A model generated the notes under the pieces. The model was given only the letters and a program-made list of their open reading frames with translations. It ran no database searches and was not told the DNA's origin. Below are positions 8,477 through 16,801 of a stretch of 32,761 nt of DNA, one piece after another. The DNA lies in the NCBI RefSeq assembly GCF_000243455.1, contig NZ_AGJL01000017.1, positions 1 through 32,761 on the forward strand, read 5' to 3'. Position 1 is the stretch's first letter; every line of letters begins with the position of its first letter. The position numbers and the translations under genes were made by a program. The stretch is from Methanotorris formicicus Mc-S-70. Lineage in GTDB: Archaea; AGJL01; Methanococci; Methanococcales; Methanococcaceae.

Positions 8477-9403
8477 ATGAGTGATATCGTTCAAAGAATA
8501 AATCAATTAAAAAAAGAGAAAAATGCGATAATATTGGCCCACAACTACCAACCAGAAGAAATTCAGAGGATTGCGGATTTCGTGGGAGATTCTTTGGAAC
8601 TCTGTATAAAAGCGAAGGAAACAAGGGCAGATATAATAGTATTTTGCGGAGTAGATTTCATGGCGGAAACAGCGAAAATCCTAAACAGCGATAAAAAAGT
8701 TCTCATTCCAGAAATTAAAGACATTGAGTGTCCAATGGCTCATCAGTTGCCAGCAGATGTGGTGAAAAAAGCAAAAGAAAAGCATCCTGATGCGATGGTT
8801 GTTGTTTACGTTAATACACTCGCTGAAACTAAGGCTCTCGCTGATGCAACGTGCACTTCAGCAAATGCGGATAAGGTGGTTAACTTCCTCGATTGTGAGA
8901 AGGTTTTATTCGGTCCAGATAGAAACCTCGCTTACTTCGTTTCAAAAAGAACGGATAAGAAGATTATCCCAATCCCTGAGGATGGACATTGTTATGTACA
9001 TAAGAAGTTCACTCTTGAAGATGTTAAGAGAGTTAGGAAGGAATATCCTAATGCAGAACTCCTCGTGCATCCTGAGTGTAATCCAGAGGTTCAGGATTCT
9101 GCAGACTATATTTTAAGTACAAGTGGAATGATAAGACATGTTCTAAACTCTGATAAGAAAAAGTTTATTATCGGTACTGAGGTTGAGTTGATTACAAGGA
9201 TAAAACTCGAACTTGAGAAAACTGGGGAAGAGAAGGTACTAATTCCATTAAGAGAAGATGCTATCTGCGACCCTATGAAGAGGATAACGTTAGAGAAGGT
9301 TGAAAGATGTTTAAAAGAGGAGAAGTATGAGATAACCCTCGACGAAGAGATTATTAAAAAAGCAAGAGTTGCAATAGAGAGGATGCTGAGTGCAAAATTA
9401 TAA
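8477..9403 (+). CDS. nadA: Quinolinate synthase A, [4Fe-4S] enzyme of NAD biosynthesis
   Basis: NadA condenses iminoaspartate with dihydroxyacetone phosphate to quinolinate, the NAD precursor, using an oxygen-sensitive [4Fe-4S] cluster. The 308-residue protein shows ILAHNYQPEEIQ at the N-terminus, the VFCGVDFMAETAKIL segment, and three expected cluster cysteines in CTSANA, HPECNPEVQ and AICDPMKRITLEKV. Length is normal. GGAGG at 8465-8469 sets the ATG. Leucine CTC, AAC and TTC codons are used noticeably more than in neighbouring genes, and a spurious 108-codon frame overlaps at 8790-9116. No nadB or nadC lies nearby, so iminoaspartate probably comes from a dehydrogenase encoded elsewhere. Confidence 0.96.
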   Translation: MSDIVQRINQLKKEKNAIILAHNYQPEEIQRIADFVGDSLELCIKAKETRADIIVFCGVDFMAETAKILNSDKKVLIPEIKDIECPMAHQLPADVVKKAKEKHPDAMVVVYVNTLAETKALADATCTSANADKVVNFLDCEKVLFGPDRNLAYFVSKRTDKKIIPIPEDGHCYVHKKFTLEDVKRVRKEYPNAELLVHPECNPEVQDSADYILSTSGMIRHVLNSDKKKFIIGTEVELITRIKLELEKTGEEKVLIPLREDAICDPMKRITLEKVERCLKEEKYEITLDEEIIKKARVAIERMLSAKL

Positions 9404-9462
9404 AAATTATTAATTATGCATTATTTGGAATTTTATTCATATTTTCCCCAATCCGTGAGAGT

Positions 9463-10224
9463 ATGGAGGAAATTATAAAAGAAATAAGATTAAATACATC
9501 AAAGAAAGCGTTAAAATTGATAAAAGAAAAAAATTTGATAGATTTGGATGTATATGACAATTTGATGAATTTGTTGAATAGAAGGATTAAGGGCGAGAAG
9601 TTTTACAGATTTGATGTGAGGCATAAACCTACATGCGTTGTAGCATTTAGTGGTGGAGTTGATAGTTCTGCCTCTGCAATAATCTCAAAAAGTATTTTTG
9701 ATGTTGTTGGGGTTACCGTGTACTCAAAATACATCATGCATGAAGAGGTTAAAAACCATATAAAAAACCTCTCAAAAAAATTAGATATAAAGCATGAATT
9801 TATAGATATTAATATGGATGAGATTGCTAAAGATGTTGAAGATGGAAGATACCACCCGTGTGGGAGATGTCATAAGGCAGTTGAAGAGGCGGTTATAAAT
9901 TATGCGAAAAATAAAGGCATTAAATTTGTAATCTTTGGAGATCTACTGTCTGTTGGGTATTTGTCAATTATCCCAATGGATGATGGGTTAATAAGGATAA
10001 ATATGCCTGCCTTCCTATCCCTAACAAAGAATGAAAACAGGAAAATTTTAAGACAGAATAACATAGAAATAAAACTCCCATACGGTTGCCCATTGGTAAA
10101 AAAAGCACATAAACATAGGCACATGAAGAAATTCACAATCCAAAGAATTTTGAGGGAGGTTAGAGCACAGGTTGTAGACAAAGATGAAGGGTTAAAAAAC
10201 ATTTTGGATATACTTAATCTATGA
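9463..10224 (+). CDS. PP-loop ATP-pyrophosphatase-fold protein (N-type), probable sulfur-transfer or tRNA-modifying type
   Basis: The 253-residue protein has a clear PP-loop, VVAFSGGVDSSASAIISKS (about residues 62-80), which binds and adenylates substrates with ATP. Downstream are HPCGRCHKAVEEAV with a CxxC pair, the GDLLSVGYLSI loop, and PYGCPLVKKAHKHRHMKKF near the C-terminus. The three cysteines in CGRC and YGC resemble thiolation or Fe-S enzymes of the TtcA/TtuA/LarE superfamily, but the exact family and substrate are not recognised. Initiation at 9463 is supported by CGTGA at 9454-9458, the usual spacing with one mismatch. The stop overlaps an ATG at 10221 that polB probably does not use, leaving a 38-nt gap to the likely polB start. 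Confidence 0.8.
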   Translation: MEEIIKEIRLNTSKKALKLIKEKNLIDLDVYDNLMNLLNRRIKGEKFYRFDVRHKPTCVVAFSGGVDSSASAIISKSIFDVVGVTVYSKYIMHEEVKNHIKNLSKKLDIKHEFIDINMDEIAKDVEDGRYHPCGRCHKAVEEAVINYAKNKGIKFVIFGDLLSVGYLSIIPMDDGLIRINMPAFLSLTKNENRKILRQNNIEIKLPYGCPLVKKAHKHRHMKKFTIQRILREVRAQVVDKDEGLKNILDILNL

Positions 10225-10262
10225 CTTATCATTCACCGCAAAATTTCTTTTTGGTGTTTAAA

Positions 10263-13076
10263 ATGGATGCATTAGTTGATTTAATATATAAAACTGAAAA
10301 TAATAGGGCAATTATTTATCTTTATTTGATTCAGAAGATATTGAAGGACGAGAATTTTAAACCTTATTTTTATGTTGAGTTAAATAACAACAATATTGAA
10401 AAAATTGAGGAATTTTTAAAAAAGAACAATCTTTCCCATTACGTTGAGAGTATAGAAGTAGTCAAAAAACAAATAATCAACAAAGAAAAAGAAGTTTTAA
10501 AAATAATTACAAAACATCCAAAATACGTTCCTAAGTTGAGGATTTTGAAGGAATTTGATGAGGTTTTGGATATTTACGAGCATGACATACCATTTGCAAA
10601 GAGATATTTGATAGATAACAAAATCATCCCCATGACATATTGGGATTTTGAAAAAAATAAAATAAAAAGCAGAGGTATTCCAAAATTAAAGGCTATAGCA
10701 TTTGATATGGAAGTTTATAATAGAAATTCCGAACCAAATTCACAAAAAGACCCAATACTAATGGCAAGTTTTTGTGCAGAGGATTTTAAGAAAGTTATTA
10801 CTTACAAACCATTTAACCATGAGCGTGTTGAGGTTGTTGAGGATGAAAAGGAACTCATTAAGAGAATCATTGAAGTTCTAAAGGGTTATGATATCATTTA
10901 CACCTATAATGGGGATAACTTTGATTTTCCTTATTTAAAGAAAAGAGCAGAGATTTATGGAATAAAATTAAATTTAGGAAGGGATGGGGAAGAAATAAAA
11001 ATCTCAAGAGGGGGTATGCATTTAAGAAGTTACATCCCTGGGAGGGTGCATATTGATTTATATCCAATAGCAAGGAGATTACTCCATCTAACAAAGTATA
11101 AGTTGGAAGATGTTACATTGGAACTTTTTGGGATTAAGAAGTTGGAAGTTGGGCATCAGAACATAAGTAAACTTTGGGAAGAAAATGATGAAAAACTTAT
11201 TGAATATTCATTTCAAGATGCACTTTATACATTTAAAATTGGGGAGTATTTTTTGCCGTTGGAGGTGATGTTTTCAAGGATTGTTAATCAGACACTCTTT
11301 GAGATATCAAGGATGAGTAGTAGTCAGATGGTGGAATATCTCCTATTAAAAAATGCATTTAAAAACAACATCATTGCCCCAAATAAACCTTCAAATGAAG
11401 AATATCAGAGAAGATTAAAAGAGAGTTACGAGGGGGGTTATGTTAAAGAACCCATAAAGGGGATGCATGAAGGCATCATCTCTTACGATTTTAAAGCATT
11501 ATATCCCTCAATTATAATAAGCCACAACATAAGCCCAGATACCATTGATTGTGAGTGTTGTAAGGATGAATCAGAAAAGATTTTGGAACATTGGTTCTGT
11601 AAAAAGAAAGAAGGGCTAATACCAAAAACATTGAGGAATTTGGTTGAGAGGAGAATGAATATTAAGAAAAAAATGAAAGAAAAAGCAAAAAAAGGAGAGG
11701 TTGATAATGAATATAAACTCTTTGATTATGAACAGAAGTCATTGAAGATTTTGGCAAATAGTCATTATGGTTATTTAGCATTTCCAAGGGCGAGGTGGTA
11801 TTCAAAAGAGTGTGCAGAGGTTGTTACATACTTGGGGAGAAAATACATACAAGAAACAATAAAAGAGGCGGAGAAATTTGGATTTAAGGTTATATATGCT
11901 GATAGCGTTACGGAAGATACTGAAATAATAGTCAAAATAAATGAAGAAATAAAATTCCTAAAAATTAAGGACTTGTTTAAAAATGCCGATTATACAATTG
12001 GAGAAAAGGAATATTATGCCCTAAATAATGTTTATGCTTTAACTTTAAATGATGATGGTAAGTTGGTTTGGAAAAGAGTGCCTTATGTAATGAGGCATAA
12101 AACAAATAAAAACATCTATCGTGTTTGGATTACAAATAAATGGTATGTTGATGTTACAGAAGACCATTCTTTAATTGGTTATTTAAATAAAAAATTCGTT
12201 GAAATCAAACCATGCAAAATAGGGAATGCCTACTTAATAATTTTGGATAAATCAACACTCAACACATACAATTTTGTAAAAGTTAAAAAAGTTGAAAAAA
12301 TTAATTATAATGGATATGTTTATGACATTGAGGTTGAAGATACACACAGATTTTTTGCAAATGGAATTTTAGTCCATAATACTGATGGTTTTTATGCAGT
12401 TTGGAAGGAAAAGATTGATAAAGATGAACTTATCAAAAAGGTTCATGAATTTTTAGATATGATAAATTCAAAACTTCCAGAAAATATGGAGTTGGAGTTT
12501 GAAGGCTTTTATAAGAGAGGCATCTTTATAACAAAGAAAAGATATGCCATAATAGATGAAAACAACAAAATAATCATCAAAGGTTTGGAATTTGTAAGGA
12601 GGGATTGGGCAAACATTGCAAAAAAAACACAAAAAGCAGTTTTAAAGACGCTTTTAATTGAGGGGAATGTGGATAAAGCAACAAAAATCATTCAAAATGT
12701 GATAGATGATTTAAAGAAGGGGAAAGTAAATAAAGAGGATTTAATAATATACACCCAACTAACAAAAGACCCAAAAGAATATAAAACAACCGCCCCGCAT
12801 GTTGAGGTTGCAAAGAAAATAATAAAAAAAGGTGGAAGGTTAAGGATAGGGGATGTTATTGGTTATATTATAACGAGTGGTGAAAAATCAATAAGTGATA
12901 GGGCAAAACTTCCAGAGGAAGCAAAGGATTACGATGTTGAATACTACATAGAAAACCAAATCCTTCCACCAGTTTTAAGGATTATGGAGGCATTGGGGGT
13001 TTCAAAGGAAGAACTTAAAAATTTTGGTAAGCAAGTTACACTGGATGATTTCTTCACAATAAATAAAAATAAATAG
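10263..13076 (+). CDS. polB: Family B DNA polymerase precursor containing one mini-intein
   Basis: Replicative/repair DNA polymerase with 3'-5' proofreading. The 937-residue precursor gives a 778-residue mature enzyme after removal of a 159-residue intein (11904-12380). Exonuclease motifs are AFDMEVYNRN (ExoI), YTYNGDNFDFPYL (ExoII) and YSFQDALYTF (ExoIII). Polymerase motif A is YDFKALYPSI, and motif B is LKILANSHYGYLAFPRARW. Motif C (YADTDGF) is split by the intein after YAD and restored as TDGF. KKRYAI and the C-terminal TLDDFF (PIP-box-like, following GKQV) are present. An ATG at 10221 overlaps the upstream gene, but GGTG at 10253-10256 and the family N-terminus favour 10263. Convergent with the minus-strand gene at 13101. 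Confidence 0.96.
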   Translation: MDALVDLIYKTENNRAIIYLYLIQKILKDENFKPYFYVELNNNNIEKIEEFLKKNNLSHYVESIEVVKKQIINKEKEVLKIITKHPKYVPKLRILKEFDEVLDIYEHDIPFAKRYLIDNKIIPMTYWDFEKNKIKSRGIPKLKAIAFDMEVYNRNSEPNSQKDPILMASFCAEDFKKVITYKPFNHERVEVVEDEKELIKRIIEVLKGYDIIYTYNGDNFDFPYLKKRAEIYGIKLNLGRDGEEIKISRGGMHLRSYIPGRVHIDLYPIARRLLHLTKYKLEDVTLELFGIKKLEVGHQNISKLWEENDEKLIEYSFQDALYTFKIGEYFLPLEVMFSRIVNQTLFEISRMSSSQMVEYLLLKNAFKNNIIAPNKPSNEEYQRRLKESYEGGYVKEPIKGMHEGIISYDFKALYPSIIISHNISPDTIDCECCKDESEKILEHWFCKKKEGLIPKTLRNLVERRMNIKKKMKEKAKKGEVDNEYKLFDYEQKSLKILANSHYGYLAFPRARWYSKECAEVVTYLGRKYIQETIKEAEKFGFKVIYADSVTEDTEIIVKINEEIKFLKIKDLFKNADYTIGEKEYYALNNVYALTLNDDGKLVWKRVPYVMRHKTNKNIYRVWITNKWYVDVTEDHSLIGYLNKKFVEIKPCKIGNAYLIILDKSTLNTYNFVKVKKVEKINYNGYVYDIEVEDTHRFFANGILVHNTDGFYAVWKEKIDKDELIKKVHEFLDMINSKLPENMELEFEGFYKRGIFITKKRYAIIDENNKIIIKGLEFVRRDWANIAKKTQKAVLKTLLIEGNVDKATKIIQNVIDDLKKGKVNKEDLIIYTQLTKDPKEYKTTAPHVEVAKKIIKKGGRLRIGDVIGYIITSGEKSISDRAKLPEEAKDYDVEYYIENQILPPVLRIMEALGVSKEELKNFGKQVTLDDFFTINKNK
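11904..12380 (+). other. PolB mini-intein (no homing endonuclease) in polymerase motif C
   Basis: Protein-splicing element of 159 residues. It starts with Ser (block A SVTEDTEIIVKI). Block B is VDVTEDHSLIGY with the conserved T-x-x-H. It ends with block F VYDIEVEDTHRFFANG and ILVHN, with terminal His-Asn before the +1 Thr of TDGF. No LAGLIDADG motif exists between blocks B and F. Only a short linker (about LIILDKSTLNTYNFVKV) stands where an endonuclease would lie. The insertion point, YAD/TDG, is a known polymerase intein site. M. jannaschii is recalled to have a full-size intein there. Splicing residues look intact, so the element is probably active in splicing but immobile. Confidence 0.93.
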
Positions 13077-13100
13077 TTAAAAGTAAAACAAATAATTAAC

Positions 13101-13688
13101 TTACAACTCACCCATTTTTTTCTTGTTTCTTGGCATGCATATAATTTCTTTTGCTTCAATATTAAAGAACGTGTTCATATTTGCTGGTTTTATAACCATT
13201 GCTGTATCTGCCCCCCTACTCCTCCCACCAATGGCGATAATGTCCTCCTTTACAGAAACCAATCCTGCATCTGCTGCCATAACTGCTATCTCATAACAAA
13301 CCTTAACTCCATGTCCAAATGTTCTCAATGTTTCTGCTATAACTTCAACAGGTCCGTAACCCCCTAATTTTCTTGAGATTCCTCTTTCAACACCACTTAG
13401 TGCATGAGTTCCCATGAATACTTTAGCCCCCATGTTTTCCAATTCTTCTCTTGTTTCATTACTCATCGCTCTTGTGTCATCCCCATAAAATCCTTGGTGG
13501 TAGGTAACTACAACAACATTTAAGTTTAAATTTTCCTTTTTAAGAAATTCTAAGAGTTTCTTTGCAGTCTCTCCTGTTGAAGATGCAACAACAATACTCT
13601 TTATATCTCCCATCTTTGCCCTCTCAACTGCAAGTTTTAATGTTTGTTCTGTGTTCTGGGAACCTGCATAGTCAAAATAAACTACCAT
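13101..13688 (-). CDS. Pyruvate-kinase C-terminal-domain-like protein (AF0103/MTH1675 family)
   Basis: The 195-residue protein resembles stand-alone relatives of the pyruvate kinase alpha/beta (C-terminal) domain, found in many archaea; biochemical role unknown. Visible segments are [38 protein letters not shown] (a nucleotide- or phosphate-binding loop candidate), [35 protein letters not shown], and [19 protein letters not shown] with its glycine-rich motif. A TTG at 13700 lies in frame, but GGTGA at 13697-13693 is nine nt before the ATG at 13688, which is preferred. It is convergent with polB (24 nt apart) and divergent from the ClC gene. Confidence 0.82.
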   Translation of the reverse strand: MVVYFDYAGSQNTEQTLKLAVERAKMGDIKSIVVASSTGETAKKLLEFLKKENLNLNVVVVTYHQGFYGDDTRAMSNETREELENMGAKVFMGTHALSGVERGISRKLGGYGPVEVIAETLRTFGHGVKVCYEIAVMAADAGLVSVKEDIIAIGGRSRGADTAMVIKPANMNTFFNIEAKEIICMPRNKKKMGEL

Positions 13689-13781
13689 CTTCTCACCCAA
13701 TTTTTTAAATACGGTTTGTTAATATTATAATACAAACATAATATTACTTTCAATGTTATTAAAATTTACGAAAGGGAAAAA

Positions 13782-14966
13782 ATGATAGTTGACGTATTTA
13801 ATTTAAAAAGGATTATAAAGTGGCTTTATGTATCTTCACTTATCGGTGTCGTTGGTAGTTTGAGTGCTATATTTATTTCCATAATTATTCATTTTGCCTA
13901 TTTAGGGGGACATTTTAATCCAATATATATACCATTTGCGTTGGCATTTTCTGGATTGTTGGTTGATTTTTGTCATAATTTAAAAGATTCTGGTGTTGAT
14001 AGGGTTTTGAAAGCATTAAAAAACAACATCCCACTAAATCCCATTGTTGGTTTTTTAAAGATTATTGCCGCTGGGATTGTTATTGGTTTTGGAGGTAGTG
14101 CTGGAAAAGAGGGACCTTGTGTTCAATCAAGTGCATCATTTGCGGATGTGTTGTATGAGGTCTTAAAATTAAAGTATAGAAAGGCAGTAATCATTAGCGG
14201 TATCGCTGGTGGGTTGAGTGGTGCTTTTTGTGCTCCCCTCGGTTCTGCGATATTTGCATCAGAAATAGTTAATGGTCATGATTTTAACTATAGGGGTTTG
14301 TTTCCGTCAATCTTTGCAAGTGTCATTGGCTACTTTACATATTACCTAATCACTGGGAAAAAGCACCTCTTCAATATTGATTTATCATATAATTTAACAC
14401 CACCTGACTTTATACTGTTCTTTTTGTGTGCAGTGTTCTGCTCTATTGCTGCATTTTTATATATCTCTATGTATGGAAAGATAAGGGATTATTTTGATAG
14501 CCTTAAATATCCTCAGTGTTTCAAATCATTTGTTGGAGGAATCGTTGTTATGTTAATTGGTTATTTTATCCCCCAAGTTTTAGGTTTGGGTATTGATGTG
14601 ATATCAAATTTATTCTTTGTGAAGTATGGGGTGGTTTTGTTAACATTGATACTCTTGGGAAAAATATTTGCAACAACATTCACAGTTGGGGTTGGAACTC
14701 CTGGAGGGTTAGTTATTCCATCAATGTTTGTTGGGGCAGTTTCAGGGGCGTTATTCGGAACTTTGGTTGGAGTGGAGAATATAGCACCATTCATAATCCT
14801 TGGAATTGCAGCATCCATGGCATCCATTGCAAATGTCCCACTTGCCTCTGCAATTCTCTGTACTGAGATTTTTGGCTTTGATTTTGCAGTTCCTGCAGCA
14901 ATTGGGGCATTACTTGGATATCAATTGACGAGATGGAATGTCATCTACAGATATATCAGTCTTTAA
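13782..14966 (+). CDS. ClC-family chloride channel/transporter
   Basis: Polytopic membrane protein of 394 residues with roughly ten or more hydrophobic helices, predicted to carry chloride or similar anions, possibly as a Cl-/H+ exchanger. Selectivity-filter motifs are present. GSAGKEGPCVQSSA holds the gating glutamate (GKEGP). GGVGLSG-like GGLSGAFCAPLGSAIFASEI follows, then VGVGTPGGLVIPSMFVGAVSG. The first filter motif (usually GSGIP) reads KDSGVDRVL. There is no C-terminal CBS pair, so it is a short, prokaryote-type ClC. Initiation is supported by a weak AGGG upstream of the ATG. The next gene begins 12 nt downstream, so the three genes to 16801 may share a transcript. Confidence 0.9.
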   Translation: MIVDVFNLKRIIKWLYVSSLIGVVGSLSAIFISIIIHFAYLGGHFNPIYIPFALAFSGLLVDFCHNLKDSGVDRVLKALKNNIPLNPIVGFLKIIAAGIVIGFGGSAGKEGPCVQSSASFADVLYEVLKLKYRKAVIISGIAGGLSGAFCAPLGSAIFASEIVNGHDFNYRGLFPSIFASVIGYFTYYLITGKKHLFNIDLSYNLTPPDFILFFLCAVFCSIAAFLYISMYGKIRDYFDSLKYPQCFKSFVGGIVVMLIGYFIPQVLGLGIDVISNLFFVKYGVVLLTLILLGKIFATTFTVGVGTPGGLVIPSMFVGAVSGALFGTLVGVENIAPFIILGIAASMASIANVPLASAILCTEIFGFDFAVPAAIGALLGYQLTRWNVIYRYISL

Positions 14967-14978
14967 TAGAGTGATAAT

Positions 14979-15602
14979 ATGAAAAAGAAACATTTGGAGA
15001 TAATATTGGATCAATTAAAACCCCATCCAAAACCTAAGGCAAGTTTGGAGCAATATACAATAGAGGGAAGATTGGCAAGTGAGATTTTATTTTTTGCCAA
15101 GGATGATATTGAGGGTAGTGCTGTTGTTGATTTGGGCTGTGGAACTGGGATATTGGCAATTGGAGCCAAACTTTTAAATGCAAAAAAAGTTATAGGCATT
15201 GATATTGATGAAGAGAGTATTGGGGTTGCCAAAGAAAATGCAAAAAAAGTTAATGTAAATGTTGATTTTTATTGTATGGATGTTGCTGATGTTGATGCCA
15301 ATTTTATAAAGGAAATTTGTGGGGATTTGAAGATCGTTGTTATACAAAATCCCCCATTTGGTTCTCAAAAAAGGCACGCAGATAGAATATTCTTAGATAA
15401 GGCATTGGAGATTGGAGATGTTGTATATAGCATCCACAACGCAGGAACGAAGGATTTCGTTGTTAAATATGTTAATGAGAAAGGAGGAATAATAACCCAT
15501 ATCTTCCAAGGGAGTTTTAAGATCCCACATATTTATGAATTTCATAAGAAAGAGGTTATATACATTCCAGTGAACATTTTTAGAATAATATCTAACAAAT
15601 AA
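14979..15602 (+). CDS. METTL5-like RNA N6-adenosine methyltransferase
   Basis: SAM-dependent methyltransferase of 207 residues. The N-terminal LEQYTIEGRLASEILFFA is typical of the METTL5 family. Motif I is VVDLGCGTGILAIGA, the acidic strand is VIGIDIDEESI, and the catalytic motif is QNPPFGSQ followed by RHADRIFLDKAL. The NPPF signature indicates methylation of an exocyclic amino group, as in N6-adenosine of small-subunit rRNA for human METTL5. The archaeal target is inferred, not shown. GTGAT just upstream fits the usual spacing. It lies 12 nt after the ClC gene and 14 nt before cfbE, so the three are probably co-transcribed although functionally mixed. Confidence 0.86.
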   Translation: MKKKHLEIILDQLKPHPKPKASLEQYTIEGRLASEILFFAKDDIEGSAVVDLGCGTGILAIGAKLLNAKKVIGIDIDEESIGVAKENAKKVNVNVDFYCMDVADVDANFIKEICGDLKIVVIQNPPFGSQKRHADRIFLDKALEIGDVVYSIHNAGTKDFVVKYVNEKGGIITHIFQGSFKIPHIYEFHKKEVIYIPVNIFRIISNK

Positions 15603-15616
15603 CAATTGGGATTTAC

Positions 15617-16801
15617 ATGCTTATCGTAGATGTGAATCATGGAGCATTGGATTTGGCAAGAGAGTATATAGAATTGGGATATAGCGTTGATGTTTGGGAT
15701 ATATATGGAAAGTTGGAAAAGGATAAAGATTTTTTGAATAACTATGAGGACATAATTTCGAAGGTAAAAATCATAAAAAAAGATGAAAACATCAACTTTA
15801 ATAAATATGACAAAGTTATCGCCCCAATTCACTGTCCAATAGATGTTGATTTTATCTCATTCCACGATGCAGTTTCAGAAATTGTGAAGGAGAAATATGG
15901 CATACAAAAAAAATTTATTGAAGTTACTGGGGTTAAGGGAAAGACAACAACGACAGAGATGATAAACTTTATTTTAAAGGATGATTATGAGGTTTTTTTA
16001 CACAACAGTAATAGAGGTTCAATAACCCCAACTTCAATATTGAATGTCCTCAGGAGAGGCAATCTTGATTTTGATTATTATGTATTTGAGGTTTCACTTG
16101 GGATAACGGCATGTGGATACGGAGTTATTACAAATATCCTTGAAAATTACCCAATAAGTAAGGGCAAGAGAAACGCCTTAGTGGCAAAGATCTCAACCCT
16201 AAAAAATGCAGATAAGAAATATATAAACATGAAGATTTTGGAAGAGTATGAATTAAAATTAAATTTGGAAAATTTGTTTGTTTTAGATACAAATGGGGAA
16301 ATAATATCTAAATATCCACTAAAATACAAATTTAATGACCATATTGTTGAATTCAACAAAGATGTCTTTGGCATGCATCTTGTGGAAAATTCAATTTTTG
16401 CCATAAAGGTTTGCGAAAATTTCTTAGATACTGAGGAGATAATTGAAAAAATAAAGAATTTTAAGATAAACAGTAGAATGAGTGTAGAAAAAATAAAAAA
16501 TAGATATATTGTTAAAAACATAAACCCGGGACTTGATGTTAAGGCAATTGATTATGCAATAAAGGATTTTTTAGAGGTTTTTGGAGGAGTTGTAGTTATT
16601 GGTGGTGATTTTGGTATAACTTGTGAGGAGATAGATGTTAAAAAATTAGCCAAAGTTTTGGAAAAGTACGATGCAAACTTTATATTTGTGGGCGATGTTG
16701 GGAAAGAACTGAAAAAAATTTTAAAAAATCCATTTTACGATGAAATTGATTTGAATAATTTGAATGGGAATGTATTGGCTATAATTAGGACTTCTTTATA
16801 A
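15617..16801 (+). CDS. cfbE: Coenzyme F430 synthetase, Mur-ligase family (CfbE)
   Basis: Mur-ligase-like ATP-dependent enzyme. CfbE acts in the last part of F430 assembly, forming the lactam/closed ring precursor that yields the nickel cofactor of methyl-coenzyme M reductase. The 394 residues begin MLIVDVNHGALDLAREYIE, a short N-terminal domain that fits CfbE. Next comes the Mur P-loop VTGVKGKTTTTEMINFI. A central domain has VFEVSLGITACGYGVITN. After residue 270, INSRMSVEKI and VVVIGGDFGITCEE belong to the C-terminal ligase domain. Murein-type partners are absent, as expected in an archaeon. GGGAT precedes the ATG. Its stop abuts the stop of the convergent HD gene with no bases between. Confidence 0.78.
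   Translation: MLIVDVNHGALDLAREYIELGYSVDVWDIYGKLEKDKDFLNNYEDIISKVKIIKKDENINFNKYDKVIAPIHCPIDVDFISFHDAVSEIVKEKYGIQKKFIEVTGVKGKTTTTEMINFILKDDYEVFLHNSNRGSITPTSILNVLRRGNLDFDYYVFEVSLGITACGYGVITNILENYPISKGKRNALVAKISTLKNADKKYINMKILEEYELKLNLENLFVLDTNGEIISKYPLKYKFNDHIVEFNKDVFGMHLVENSIFAIKVCENFLDTEEIIEKIKNFKINSRMSVEKIKNRYIVKNINPGLDVKAIDYAIKDFLEVFGGVVVIGGDFGITCEEIDVKKLAKVLEKYDANFIFVGDVGKELKKILKNPFYDEIDLNNLNGNVLAIIRTSL

Noticed and set aside
8790-9116. A 108-codon open frame overlapping nadA on the plus strand
   Set aside because: It lies entirely inside nadA in another frame, has no ribosome site and shows no family resemblance. It arises from the lower stop density of that gene.
10221-10262. Upstream ATG of polB overlapping the PP-loop gene stop
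   Set aside because: The correctly spaced GGTG site and the usual polymerase N-terminus point to 10263. The extra 14 residues look non-conserved.
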